A stretch of DNA of 34,660 nt, taken from contig CALXPB010000009.1 in assembly GCA_944390225.1 (NCBI GenBank), positions 1-34,660 on the forward strand, written 5' to 3'. Made by a program: the position numbers and the translations under genes. The notes beneath the pieces were generated by a model. That model had not been told where the DNA came from. It saw nothing but the letters and a program-made list of their open reading frames with translations, and made no database searches. This stretch comes from an uncultured Alphaproteobacteria bacterium (GTDB taxonomy: Bacteria; Pseudomonadota; Alphaproteobacteria; Rs-D84). Of this stretch, positions 24,952 through 32,825 are shown piece after piece (within the stretch, counting starts at the first letter, position 1; each line of letters begins with the position of its first letter).

Positions 24952-27147
24952 TTAATTTCCTGAAACGGTGCTTGGCGTCCATTCACGTATTGCCTCTACA
25001 CCATTGTTCAACAGGCACTGTTCGCGCAATTCCGCAGAATTACACTTTCCAACATTGGTACCAGTACACAAATCTGAACCAGCACCAACCCCTGTCGCAC
25101 CGTTAACACCGTTCAATATTTCGTTTAACGTCACGATATTACGGCAAGTATTTTGTGTGTAATCCTGACTATTATTACATTGTTCGCTATCTTGTTTGTC
25201 TATAACGGCCTTGAATTGTGCGGTAGACGGATTACATATCATCGTTTCATAACAATGTGGAACGTTCGCAATCTGAGCACAATAAGTCTTTATACGCGCC
25301 TCTGGCCAATTAGGATTAGAAGACGCCTGCGTTTCATAGCAATCATATATTTCACTTAAACATTCATTAAAGTTCGTACCCGCTGAAATTGCTTCGCTAA
25401 GGACAGTTTCTCTTTCTTCCTCTGCAAACTCTAAGCGCTTTTGTTGCAGAGCCTGTTGCGCGGCGACTTTCTGATATCCGATATTCTGCGCAGTTGTACG
25501 CAACTGTTCCCCATAAGCATCACAATCTGCGTTTGCGTCTAATGCATATTTCTGCATAATGCTACGACGCGCATCTGCAACCGGACCACGCAAAGAAGAA
25601 TATGGATCCCCAGACGCCGTTGTATAACCAAAGCAAGTTGCAGAATTAGATGCTGTATATCCTGTATTAGGCTCTATAAAATCTAACTCATATGTTCCTG
25701 TATTAGACACAGAAATATAACTATTATAATTATAAGGACATTGAGAAGCACCATTTCCACACTTACGCCCATTTGACGGTGGTGTTCCGCAGGCCTCGTA
25801 AATACCGTTAAAGCAAGAGTCTAATACGCGATTACATACATTATTGTGCGCATATTCAAATAACTCGTACCCCCACGTTTCTGCCAAAGAATCTTTTAGA
25901 TTTTCAGAATCTGCAAATGCGCCGTCTATACCTGCCAGATTACCGACAACATTGGTTAAATTATCAAACGCACTTAATAAACTATCAGAATCATCAGAAA
26001 TTATTGTCAAAGTTGCTTCTTTGGCATTGGCCCAAGACTGTAAAGATGCCAATATATCACTGCCTGTCCCATCTAAAGAAGAAACATCAAAGCCGAAATT
26101 ATTACCAGATTCTTTACAGTATGACGGAGGTGTATTATGACTGCAAGTACCGTCAAATATAGCATGTTGTTCGCACCAATCACCGAAATCAGCCTCCGAA
26201 GCGGTACCGTTTTCACTGGCTTCTTGCCAAGATACGCAGTTCATAACTTTTTCTGCGTCTGTTAATTGGAACGCCTCGCTAACGTCCTTACCTTTTGTAG
26301 CAATTAACAAAGCCAATTCGCCAGACACTTTTATCAATTCTTCGTTCGCCGTTTCCAAAGCGGATTCCGCTTCTGCAAAAGCCTTTACACGACCAGCGCA
26401 AGCGCAACGACGTTGTGCGGAATTACGCGCGGTACAAATTTCATCCATGCAAGCATAATAAGACTCTAAACAATTATTATACGCGTCCGAAGAAATTAAT
26501 CCCGTTGTAGAATCAATGATATTAGAATAATTACCTGTATACAGTTTATTTGACAGGTATGTATAAGTATTAGAATTTATAGCCGCTTTACTACCTCTAA
26601 TTGCACTACCTTGCAGGGAGACGCGTGACGGAGTTGTAGTTGTACGAGAACGAACCGTACGATTATTATTAACCGCCACCCGAGAGGTTGTATTTGCAGT
26701 GCTACGAGATACAACATTTCTGCTTGTATTTCCGGTTACCGTTGCCGTTTCACGAGAAACCGTAGTACTTGGTCGGGCACTGGCAGTCGCAGCAACACGT
26801 GAAGTGCTAGTTGTCGTAGGCGTAGAAGTTGCCGTTCTGGTTACAGCGTTTGTTGTTGCCGTCCGAGAAACAACTGCCCGAGAGTTAGTCGTAGTAGTTC
26901 CAGAAGCAGGTCTTGCCACTGTATTATTTGACGTTTCACGCGTCGTTACCGGACGCGATGACGCACGCGGAGAAGCGCTGGTACGCGCAGATTGCGTTGT
27001 TGCAACGGACGCCTGCATTGGTGCAATTGGATCTGCCAGCACGGAACGCATCGATAAAAGCGTAGAACAAACAAAAAAAGCACCTGCCAGTAAGAAAACT
27101 GTTCCAATAGCGTTTTTACAACAATCTGTAAAATTACGGCTTTTCAT
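24952..27147 (-). CDS. Secreted Cys-rich protein with long Ser/Thr/Arg repeat region
   Basis: 731 residues. A hydrophobic export signal spans ~13-38 (VFLLAGAFFVCSTLL to VLA). Residues ~45-190 are almost only Ser, Thr, Ala, Arg, Val and Asn, with SRAVVSRT (89-96), SRNVVSRS (142-149) and several SRVA/TVSR variants. The Cys core (C226, C233, C238, C248, C250) has the same spacing (7, 5, 10, 2) as the paralogue at 21814, with the shared pattern CMDE.C and RRCAC. A helical, coiled-coil-prone segment (QQALQQKRLEFAEEERETV) and many scattered Cys follow. AGGAGAG lies 6 bases before the ATG. Upstream is a 29-bp dyad that may be an operator. Role unknown. Confidence 0.82.
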   Translation of the reverse strand: MKSRNFTDCCKNAIGTVFLLAGAFFVCSTLLSMRSVLADPIAPMQASVATTQSARTSASPRASSRPVTTRETSNNTVARPASGTTTTNSRAVVSRTATTNAVTRTATSTPTTTSTSRVAATASARPSTTVSRETATVTGNTSRNVVSRSTANTTSRVAVNNNRTVRSRTTTTPSRVSLQGSAIRGSKAAINSNTYTYLSNKLYTGNYSNIIDSTTGLISSDAYNNCLESYYACMDEICTARNSAQRRCACAGRVKAFAEAESALETANEELIKVSGELALLIATKGKDVSEAFQLTDAEKVMNCVSWQEASENGTASEADFGDWCEQHAIFDGTCSHNTPPSYCKESGNNFGFDVSSLDGTGSDILASLQSWANAKEATLTIISDDSDSLLSAFDNLTNVVGNLAGIDGAFADSENLKDSLAETWGYELFEYAHNNVCNRVLDSCFNGIYEACGTPPSNGRKCGNGASQCPYNYNSYISVSNTGTYELDFIEPNTGYTASNSATCFGYTTASGDPYSSLRGPVADARRSIMQKYALDANADCDAYGEQLRTTAQNIGYQKVAAQQALQQKRLEFAEEERETVLSEAISAGTNFNECLSEIYDCYETQASSNPNWPEARIKTYCAQIANVPHCYETMICNPSTAQFKAVIDKQDSEQCNNSQDYTQNTCRNIVTLNEILNGVNGATGVGAGSDLCTGTNVGKCNSAELREQCLLNNGVEAIREWTPSTVSGN

Positions 27148-27192
27148 AAATACTCTCCTGTATTCCGGAAACGACCGGAAACCCGTTGTTTT

Positions 27193-27221
27193 ATAGTACT
27201 ACTTCTCACAAGTTATACTAT
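27193..27221. promoter_or_regulatory. 29-bp dyad between divergent secreted-protein and pagL-like genes
   Basis: ATAGTA-CT-ACTT-CTCAC-AAGT-TA-TACTAT reads as a dyad centred on 27207, mismatched only at the inner two-base positions. It overlaps AT-rich -10-like sequence for the minus-strand gene and could be a repressor operator or leader hairpin. Confidence 0.4.
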
Positions 27222-27301
27222 TATTTTATATAATTATAACATTTTTGTTGCGTTCTGTAAATACGGAATTTTTTATTATTTCTTATTTAATAATATTGCT
27301 G

Positions 27302-27307
27302 TATAAT
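27302..27307 (+). promoter_or_regulatory. -10 box of the pagL-like gene
   Basis: A perfect TATAAT ends 9 bases before the ATG at 27317; no Shine-Dalgarno site is present. This fits a leader of about 3 bases. The -35 is weak. Confidence 0.45.
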
Positions 27308-27316
27308 ATCGTAGTT

Positions 27317-27871
27317 ATGAAAAAATCTTTTTTATTTTTTATTGTTTTGCTTTCTGTCCCTGCGTTTGCAGAGGTAAATCCTATGTTCGGTACAGATACA
27401 CGAAATTCTGTAAACTTATATATCGGTCAAGGTACAGGCAGTGGTTCTTTATTCAAACTAGTTGACCCGTTTTTATGGGAGTTTGAACCAATAACTATAT
27501 TAATGGCGCAATACAGTCAACCAATGGAAATTTTCAGATTGCCGTCCAGAATAAATTTGAACTTTGTACAGAATTTCGGTTATAAAAGTAAGCACGGTTT
27601 ATCTTTTATGGCAATCGGTATCTCTTGGGATGTCGTAATTGTGAATTGGAACGGTTTTTACATAGGATTTGGGTTGGGACCGTATATGCGAGATTCACGC
27701 GATTATTACGTTGACAGCCGTCTTGTTTTTGGCGAAAGATTTTTTATCGGTAAAAACATATCAAATAATTGGCATGTAGAATTATTTACACAGCACTTTT
27801 CAAACGGTGATTTCACAGAAATAAATCAAGGCTTTAACTTTACCGGTCTTGCAATAAATTACAGTTTCTGA
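27317..27871 (+). CDS. PagL-like outer-membrane lipid A deacylase
   Basis: 184 residues from MKKSFLFF; signal peptide ends PAFA (residue 18). The rest is alternating aromatic beta-strands ending in Phe (INYSF), typical of an outer-membrane barrel. HVELFTQHFSNGDFTEINQGFNF carries the H-x-S-N of the PagL/acyloxyacyl hydrolase family near the C-terminus, with catalytic His and Ser. PagL removes the 3-O-acyl chain of lipid A. The third catalytic residue (Glu) cannot be assigned with certainty, so activity is inferred. An upstream in-frame ATG at 27245 would add a non-signal hydrophobic stretch and span the promoter; the later ATG is preferred. The gene converges with ppdK. Confidence 0.7.
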   Translation: MKKSFLFFIVLLSVPAFAEVNPMFGTDTRNSVNLYIGQGTGSGSLFKLVDPFLWEFEPITILMAQYSQPMEIFRLPSRINLNFVQNFGYKSKHGLSFMAIGISWDVVIVNWNGFYIGFGLGPYMRDSRDYYVDSRLVFGERFFIGKNISNNWHVELFTQHFSNGDFTEINQGFNFTGLAINYSF

Positions 27872-27875
27872 AAAT

Positions 27876-27913
27876 AAAGAAACAACCGTCAAAAAAGACG
27901 GTTGTTTCTTTTT
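27876..27913. terminator. Bidirectional terminator between pagL-like gene and ppdK
   Basis: A 12-bp stem GAAACAACCGTC/GACGGTTGTTTC (27879-27890 with 27897-27908), extendable to 15 bp, six-base A loop, with A-rich and T-rich flanks serving both converging genes. Confidence 0.88.
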
Positions 27914-27921
27914 CCCAAATA

Positions 27922-30582
27922 TTATTTATTTCTTGGGAATTTAACTGCGGCCTGCGCTGCTGCCAAACGAGCAATTGGCACACGGAACGGACTGCATGAT
28001 ACAGAGTCAAATCCGACCTTATGGAAGAATGTAATAGATTCTGGATCACCCCCATGCTCACCACATACACCCAAGTGGATATGTTCGCCCTTTGTTTGAC
28101 GTGCTTTTCCAACAGCGTCTTTAATCAAGATACCAACACCTTCCTGATCAACAGATGCAAATGGGTCCGCTACATATACACCACGTGCACGATATTCATC
28201 CAAGATTTTACCGGTATCATCACGGGACATACCCAAAGTTGTCTGAGTTAAATCGTTCGTTCCAAACTCAAAGAATTCGCAACTTTCTGCAATTTCATCG
28301 GCCAAAACTGCGGCACGAGGCAATTCAATCATTGAACCTACTGTATATTCAATGCTATCACCTGTTTCTGCGAACAATGAATTTGCCGTTGCGTCGATAA
28401 CCGCCTTAACGATATCAACTTCTTTCTTAGAACCAACCAAAGGAACTTCGATTTCTGGGAATACGCGAACGCCTGCGTTCTTGCATTCCAGCGCAGCCGA
28501 CAAGATTGCGCGAGTCTGCATTTCACAAATCTCTGGATATGTAATAGCCAATCTGCAACCACGATGTCCCAACATAGGATTCTGTTCATGCAACGCTTCT
28601 GCACGAGCCTTTACAAATTCCACAGATTTACCGATATGTTCTGCCAATTCTTTAATATCCGCTTCTGTATGAGGCAAAAACTCATGAAGCGGTGGGTCAA
28701 TTAAACGAATTGTGACCGGCAAACCATCCATAATTTTGAACAATTCAACAAAGTCCGCTTTCTGATATGGCAATAATTTTGACAATGCAGCGCGTCTGCC
28801 TTCTACATCTTCTGCTAAAATCATTTCTCGCATATCTTGTATACGATTTGGGTCAAAGAACATATGTTCTGTACGCGCCAAACCAATACCTTCTGCACCA
28901 AAGTCACGTGCTTGTTTTGCGTCTTTCGGTGTTTCTGCATTTGCTTTAACAGTCAAATCTTTGATTTCATCGACCCATTTCATCAATGTACCGAAATTAC
29001 CGGTTAATTCTACAGACACGGTTGGGACTTGCCCTTCAATGATTTGTCCCTTGGCACCGTCAATAGAAACCCAATCGCCTTCTTTGATTGTAACGCCGCT
29101 GGTCGTTTTCATTGTCTTGGTTTCATAATCAATCTTGATATCAGGTGAGCCAGATACACAAGGCGTTCCCATACCACGCGCAACAACCGCCGCATGAGAC
29201 GTCATACCACCGCGCGCCGTGATAACCCCCTGCGCCGCGTTCATACCCGCAATATCTTCTGGGGACGTTTCAACGCGGATAAGCATGACTTTCTTGCCTT
29301 CTTTTGCCCACTTTTCTGCGTCTTCGGCATTAAATACAGCCTGACCAACCGCAGCACCTGGTGATGCAGGCAAGCCAGTCGCGATAACTTTCTTTTCTGC
29401 CTTTGGATCCAACATAGGATGCAACAAATGGTCTAACTGGTCTGCACCAACACGCAGTATCGCTTCTTCTTTTGTCAGCAAGCCTTCTTCTACCATTTCA
29501 ACAGCCATGCGAACAGCAGCAGCAGCAGTACGTTTACCGTTACGGCACTGCAACATCCACAATTTACCATGTTCAATTGTGAACTCCATATCCTGCATGT
29601 CTTTGTAGTGCTTTTCCAACTTTTCACGAACGTCGCACAATTCTTTATAAACGTCTGGCATTGCTTCTTCCAAAGACAGGCGACCAGAATCATCTTTGCT
29701 CATAGGCTGTGGTGTACGAATACCTGCAACAACGTCTTCACCTTGGGCGTTAATCAAGTATTCACCATAGTATTTATTTTCACCTGTTGCAGGGTCACGG
29801 CTGAAGCAAACCCCAGTTGCAGAATCATCACCGGAATTACCGAATACCATCGCCTGAACGTTTACCGCAGTACCCCAATCTCCAGGAATATTATTTAATT
29901 TACGATATGTAATTGCCTTCTTTGACATCCAACTGCCAAATACCGCACCGATACCTAACTTCAACTGTTCCCAAGGGTCTTGTGGAAATACTTTGCCAAT
30001 CTTAACACCGATTTCTTTGAACTTTTCTACCAATTCTTTCAAGTCATCGGCTGTTAATTCTGTATCTACTTTATAGCCTTTGTCTTCTTTCATACGTTCC
30101 AAGGTGTGTTCAAACAAATCAATATCTGCGCCCAATACAACATCACTGAACATCATGATAAAACGACGATAAGAATCATATGCAAATCGTTCGTTACCAG
30201 AATGTTTTGCCAAAGCTTTAACTGTTTCGTCGTTCAACCCAAGATTTAAAACAGTATCCATCATACCAGGCATAGAAACGCGAGCACCAGAACGAACAGA
30301 AACCAATAAAGGGTTTTCCATGTCGGCAAATTTCTTTCCCATAATCTTTTCTATATGTGCGATACCGTCGCGAACTTGGTCCATTAAATCTTCAGGATAA
30401 GTTTGATTGTTATCATAGTAATAAGTACAAACTTCTGTTGTTACCGTAAAACCAGCAGGCACAGGTAACCCGACTAAATTCATTTCGGCCAGGTTTGCAC
30501 CTTTACCACCAAGCAGATTTCTCATATCTGCTTTACCTTCAGCGTTACCGTTGCCGAAAGTATACACCCATTTATTACTCAT
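27922..30582 (-). CDS. ppdK: Pyruvate, phosphate dikinase
   Basis: 886 residues, the usual length. PPDK interconverts pyruvate + ATP + Pi with PEP + AMP + PPi. N-terminal ATP-grasp features: GNGNAEGKADMRNLLGGKGANLAEM and RSGARVSMPGMMDTVLNLGLN. The phosphohistidine domain has GGMTSHAAVVARGMGTPCVSG with the catalytic His. The C-terminal PEP/pyruvate barrel has GIGLARTEHMFF, NPMLGHRGCRLAITYPEI, FFEFGTNDLTQTTLG and the catalytic Cys in GVCGEHGGDPESI. The start has AAGGAG. It is the largest metabolic gene here, is monocistronic by context and shares a terminator with the pagL-like gene. Confidence 0.98.
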   Translation of the reverse strand: MSNKWVYTFGNGNAEGKADMRNLLGGKGANLAEMNLVGLPVPAGFTVTTEVCTYYYDNNQTYPEDLMDQVRDGIAHIEKIMGKKFADMENPLLVSVRSGARVSMPGMMDTVLNLGLNDETVKALAKHSGNERFAYDSYRRFIMMFSDVVLGADIDLFEHTLERMKEDKGYKVDTELTADDLKELVEKFKEIGVKIGKVFPQDPWEQLKLGIGAVFGSWMSKKAITYRKLNNIPGDWGTAVNVQAMVFGNSGDDSATGVCFSRDPATGENKYYGEYLINAQGEDVVAGIRTPQPMSKDDSGRLSLEEAMPDVYKELCDVREKLEKHYKDMQDMEFTIEHGKLWMLQCRNGKRTAAAAVRMAVEMVEEGLLTKEEAILRVGADQLDHLLHPMLDPKAEKKVIATGLPASPGAAVGQAVFNAEDAEKWAKEGKKVMLIRVETSPEDIAGMNAAQGVITARGGMTSHAAVVARGMGTPCVSGSPDIKIDYETKTMKTTSGVTIKEGDWVSIDGAKGQIIEGQVPTVSVELTGNFGTLMKWVDEIKDLTVKANAETPKDAKQARDFGAEGIGLARTEHMFFDPNRIQDMREMILAEDVEGRRAALSKLLPYQKADFVELFKIMDGLPVTIRLIDPPLHEFLPHTEADIKELAEHIGKSVEFVKARAEALHEQNPMLGHRGCRLAITYPEICEMQTRAILSAALECKNAGVRVFPEIEVPLVGSKKEVDIVKAVIDATANSLFAETGDSIEYTVGSMIELPRAAVLADEIAESCEFFEFGTNDLTQTTLGMSRDDTGKILDEYRARGVYVADPFASVDQEGVGILIKDAVGKARQTKGEHIHLGVCGEHGGDPESITFFHKVGFDSVSCSPFRVPIARLAAAQAAVKFPRNK

Positions 30583-30698
30583 ATTGGTTTCTCCTTATGT
30601 TAAAAACGCGTAGGCATTCTGCGGTAAATCAATCAAAAAAGCAAGAAAAAATCATAAAAACAAATAAAAATTTAACTTTACAGATAATATTTATCTTT

Positions 30699-30704
30699 TA
30701 TACT
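30699..30704 (+). promoter_or_regulatory. Promoter of the tsaC remnant
   Basis: TTTACA (30677-30682), 16-base spacer, TATACT (30699-30704), ending 9 bases before the ATG at 30714. The promoter looks intact although the gene is broken. Confidence 0.5.
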
Positions 30705-30713
30705 TTTCTTATT

Positions 30714-30857
30714 ATGACAGATTTAAAAAATCTGGGCTTTATAAAAAAATTAAATGAACATTTATCAAGTGGTGGCGTTATCGCTTTCCCAACTAGCATA
30801 ACAGTCTGGAGACGAGAACCATTACCAACATGCACAATGACAGATGAAATCAAATAG
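30714..30857 (+). pseudogene. 5' remnant of a tsaC/sua5 (threonylcarbamoyl-AMP synthase) gene
   Basis: The first ~27 residues, MTDLKNLGFIKKLNEHL then SSGGVIAFPT, match the N-terminus of TsaC/Sua5 proteins, where GG-[VI]-[VI]-AFPTETVYGLG is the hallmark. After AFPT the family sequence collapses into unrelated residues (SITVWRREPL) and the frame ends in TAG after 47 codons instead of ~200. Only a T-V of the ETVYG motif may persist. The end overlaps the converging 3-methyladenine glycosylase gene by 8 bases, suggesting that a rearrangement or gene arrival removed the rest. TsaC is needed for tRNA t6A, so an intact copy should exist elsewhere. It could alternatively be a short expressed peptide. 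Confidence 0.6.
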
Positions 30858-31386
30858 GTTTACTTATAAAAGGGCTACCTTTTATGACAAATCGCCACGG
30901 TAATTCTGCATCTAGCCCGGCATAATCTATACCTATTCTTTTACCTGCTGCAATTTCTAGATCAAAATCACGTGGCTCTATCCACATTTTTTCGCTATTA
31001 CATAAATCTATCTTATTGTCTGAACGAGTAATTCCTAAAAACCGAGTAAGTTTACCAGGACCTTCACAACCTTTGTGTTCCAGCGCACGAATTAAAACAG
31101 CCGCTGCGATACCCTCTTTATCAAGCACTATATTCAGCATATTATACATACCATAGCAGAGATAAACATAAGTATGCCCGCCAGACAAAAACATAGCGTC
31201 ATTTCGCTTGGTACATTTACCCCCAAAAGCATGACAGCCCTTTTCCTTTTCGGTATAAAGTTCTAATTCGCAAATTCGCGATCTGAAAATCGAACCGTCC
31301 TCCAACCTGCAACACAAATTCGCACCAACTAACTCTAATGAACTTTGGAAAGGGTCTTTTGTAAAAAATTTTTTATCAAGCCTCAT
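30850..31386 (-). CDS. mpg: 3-methyladenine DNA glycosylase (AAG/Mpg family)
   Basis: 178 residues. It begins RLDKKFFTKDPFQSSLELVGANLCC, with ICELELYTEKEKGCHAFGGKCTKRN containing the catalytic Glu, GGHTYVYLCYGMYNMLNIV, AVLIRALE and GPGKLTRFLGI, all characteristic of alkyladenine DNA glycosylases that excise 3-methyladenine and related bases. Length is slightly short (usual ~190-200). It ends with TGA and overlaps the tsaC remnant's end on the other strand. No clear Shine-Dalgarno site; upstream sequence is AT-rich. Confidence 0.92.
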   Translation of the reverse strand: MRLDKKFFTKDPFQSSLELVGANLCCRLEDGSIFRSRICELELYTEKEKGCHAFGGKCTKRNDAMFLSGGHTYVYLCYGMYNMLNIVLDKEGIAAAVLIRALEHKGCEGPGKLTRFLGITRSDNKIDLCNSEKMWIEPRDFDLEIAAGKRIGIDYAGLDAELPWRFVIKGSPFISKPI

Positions 31387-31441
31387 TTACATATTCCATA
31401 AGTTAAACATATAAATTATAAAAAAACATTTTCTAAAAAAC

Positions 31442-31471
31442 AACAAAAGCCCCACTTTATTTAGTGGGGCC
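31442..31471 (-). terminator. Intrinsic terminator after the 119-residue gene
   Basis: Stem GCCCCAC/GTGGGGC (31449-31455 with 31464-31470), A/T loop, followed on the minus strand by TTTTGTTGTTTTTT. It ends the 31491-32226 unit before mpg. Confidence 0.85.
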
Positions 31472-31490
31472 GTTTCATAAATCCAGCAGA

Positions 31491-31850
31491 CTATTTAACA
31501 AATATCTTTTTCCTTGCGATTATTTCAGAACGCGGATCAAAATATCCCTTTTGATGATTTTTTATATTTTTAGCAGTTTCAGATTTAAAGTAATAACCAC
31601 TTGGAAATCCTTTACCCTCTTTTTCATATGCAGGTACTGTCATATTTTCTACAAAAGCACCGTCTGCCATTCTTTTATAAAGATTTAGCAAATACATATT
31701 TGCACAATCAATAGAATCAAATTCATTTTTTTCACAATTGTCTATCGAGATTCTATTATTTATCTTAAAAAAATATGGTAAAGATACGATACAATATCTA
31801 CCTTCTTTCGTACGATAACTGCAAACATAAAAAATTTTTCCGTTTTTCAC
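31491..31850 (-). CDS. Unknown protein, 119 residues
   Basis: Not recognised. It is basic and aromatic-rich, with no signal peptide or membrane segment (VCSYRTKEGRYCIVSLPYFF at the N-terminus; ends EIIARKKIFVK). It begins with GTG at 31850, supported by AAGGA six bases upstream; an ATG five bases earlier is in another frame and stops at once. It starts 19 bases after the stop of the 31870 gene, so the two form an operon closed by a strong terminator. Confidence 0.6.
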   Translation of the reverse strand: MKNGKIFYVCSYRTKEGRYCIVSLPYFFKINNRISIDNCEKNEFDSIDCANMYLLNLYKRMADGAFVENMTVPAYEKEGKGFPSGYYFKSETAKNIKNHQKGYFDPRSEIIARKKIFVK

Positions 31851-31869
31851 GACATATCCTTTTGTATTT

Positions 31870-32226
31870 TTAATGTTGATTTTGTTTTTTAGTTTTTATT
31901 TTTTGCATTTCGTCATTATAACTCTTTGCAAAACTTTTTTGTACACAATTTTGAGACAAAAAAGCGTTTTTTTCGTCATAATATTCCGCCCAGAAAGTAT
32001 CGCTATAATTTAAAGAAATATTATCTTCTTTTTTGTCATCTTGTTTTTCACCAGGTACCAGATTTTTAAAATCTTCTGGGTCATAACCGAAACCAGTAGT
32101 CAAAGCCCCTTCATAACCGTTAATTTTCTTTTCCGAGTCGACTTTTTTGCAAGAACCAAACATTCTAGGAAGTTTTTGATTTCCATAACAAAAGCCACCG
32201 TATAAAAATTCTGTTTTCTGTTTCAT
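31870..32226 (-). CDS. Unknown protein, 118 residues
   Basis: Not recognised. Soluble and hydrophilic (GGFCYGNQKLPRMFGSCKK near the N-terminus; Lys/Gln-rich tail MQKIKTKKQNQH). A good ribosome site (AAGGAA) and a consensus-like promoter upstream argue that it is real. It is the first gene of a two-gene operon with the 119-residue protein. Confidence 0.6.
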   Translation of the reverse strand: MKQKTEFLYGGFCYGNQKLPRMFGSCKKVDSEKKINGYEGALTTGFGYDPEDFKNLVPGEKQDDKKEDNISLNYSDTFWAEYYDEKNAFLSQNCVQKSFAKSYNDEMQKIKTKKQNQH

Positions 32227-32257
32227 TTCAATTCCTTTTTATATAAGAACACGCATA

Positions 32258-32286
32258 TAAATAACACACAAAAATGTATTTGTCAA
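32258..32286 (-). promoter_or_regulatory. Promoter of the 31491-32226 operon
   Basis: TTGACA (32281-32286), 17-base spacer, TATTTA (32258-32263) on the minus strand, with a leader of about 25 bases to the AAGGAA site and ATG. The rest of the 32227-32424 gap is AT-rich with no further gene seen. Confidence 0.6.
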
Positions 32287-32424
32287 CAAAAAAGACAATT
32301 GATACCCAGTTTTTTATAAAGAATCTACCTACCTTATAAGAGGTTTTTATATTATTATATTCGTGCGAACTGTATTTTATTGATTAGAGCGGTTAGATTT
32401 CGGACATATTCTTTTTATTAAAAA

Positions 32425-32745
32425 TCATCTAGTTCTGAAAAGACAGACTTCACGAAAGATTGCCCAGTAATCTGATCCTCCCAGTTTTTTAGGGCAATTA
32501 TTTGGTTTACAACTACGACTTTTGGAATAAAAAACGCACTTATATAAAGGGTTACGCCCATTTAATATTTCTATATATCCTTTATATTTATCAAGTGCCA
32601 ACTCGTAATTCTTCGTTGAAAATGTTTTACAGCGGTACACCCCTTTTCTTACACACTTCCCCATCAAAACGAAAAAAGAGTTCATTCCTTTCACTAAATA
32701 CGCTTTACCTTTATCGCATTCATATGACGCTATTTCTTTTAACAT
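32425..32745 (-). CDS. Unknown small basic protein, 106 residues
   Basis: Not recognised. It has six Cys and many Lys/Arg (FYSKSRSCKPNNCPKKLGG), no signal peptide and no membrane segment. AAAAAGGA is 7 bases before the ATG, and a promoter (TTGCAA-16-TATGTT) lies upstream, so expression is plausible. No obvious terminator follows within the 198-base gap. Confidence 0.55.
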   Translation of the reverse strand: MLKEIASYECDKGKAYLVKGMNSFFVLMGKCVRKGVYRCKTFSTKNYELALDKYKGYIEILNGRNPLYKCVFYSKSRSCKPNNCPKKLGGSDYWAIFREVCLFRTR

Positions 32746-32772
32746 AAAACATCCTTTTTATAAGACATTTTT

Positions 32773-32800
32773 AACATAGCATCTATAAAAAAGGTTGCAA
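32773..32800 (-). promoter_or_regulatory. Promoter of the 106-residue gene
   Basis: TTGCAA (32795-32800), 16-base spacer, TATGTT (32773-32778) on the minus strand, just after the terminator of the transglutaminase-like gene. Confidence 0.5.
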
Positions 32801-32824
32801 TAAAAAAAACGCCAAAAGGGCGGC
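32801..32824 (-). terminator. Intrinsic terminator after the transglutaminase-like gene
   Basis: Short stem CGCC/GGCG (32810-32813 with 32819-32822), loop of five, followed on the minus strand by TTTTTTTTATT. Confidence 0.65.
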
Positions 32825-32825
32825 T

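Noticed and set aside
26600-27060. Possible CRISPR or DNA tandem repeat in the Ser/Thr/Arg region
   Set aside because: The repetition is at protein level with variable codons; there is no constant direct repeat with spacers.
26699-27196. 165-codon plus-strand frame rich in Val/Arg/Thr
   Set aside because: Complement of the Ser/Thr/Arg-rich repeat region of the secreted protein at 24952-27147; its composition is explained by that.
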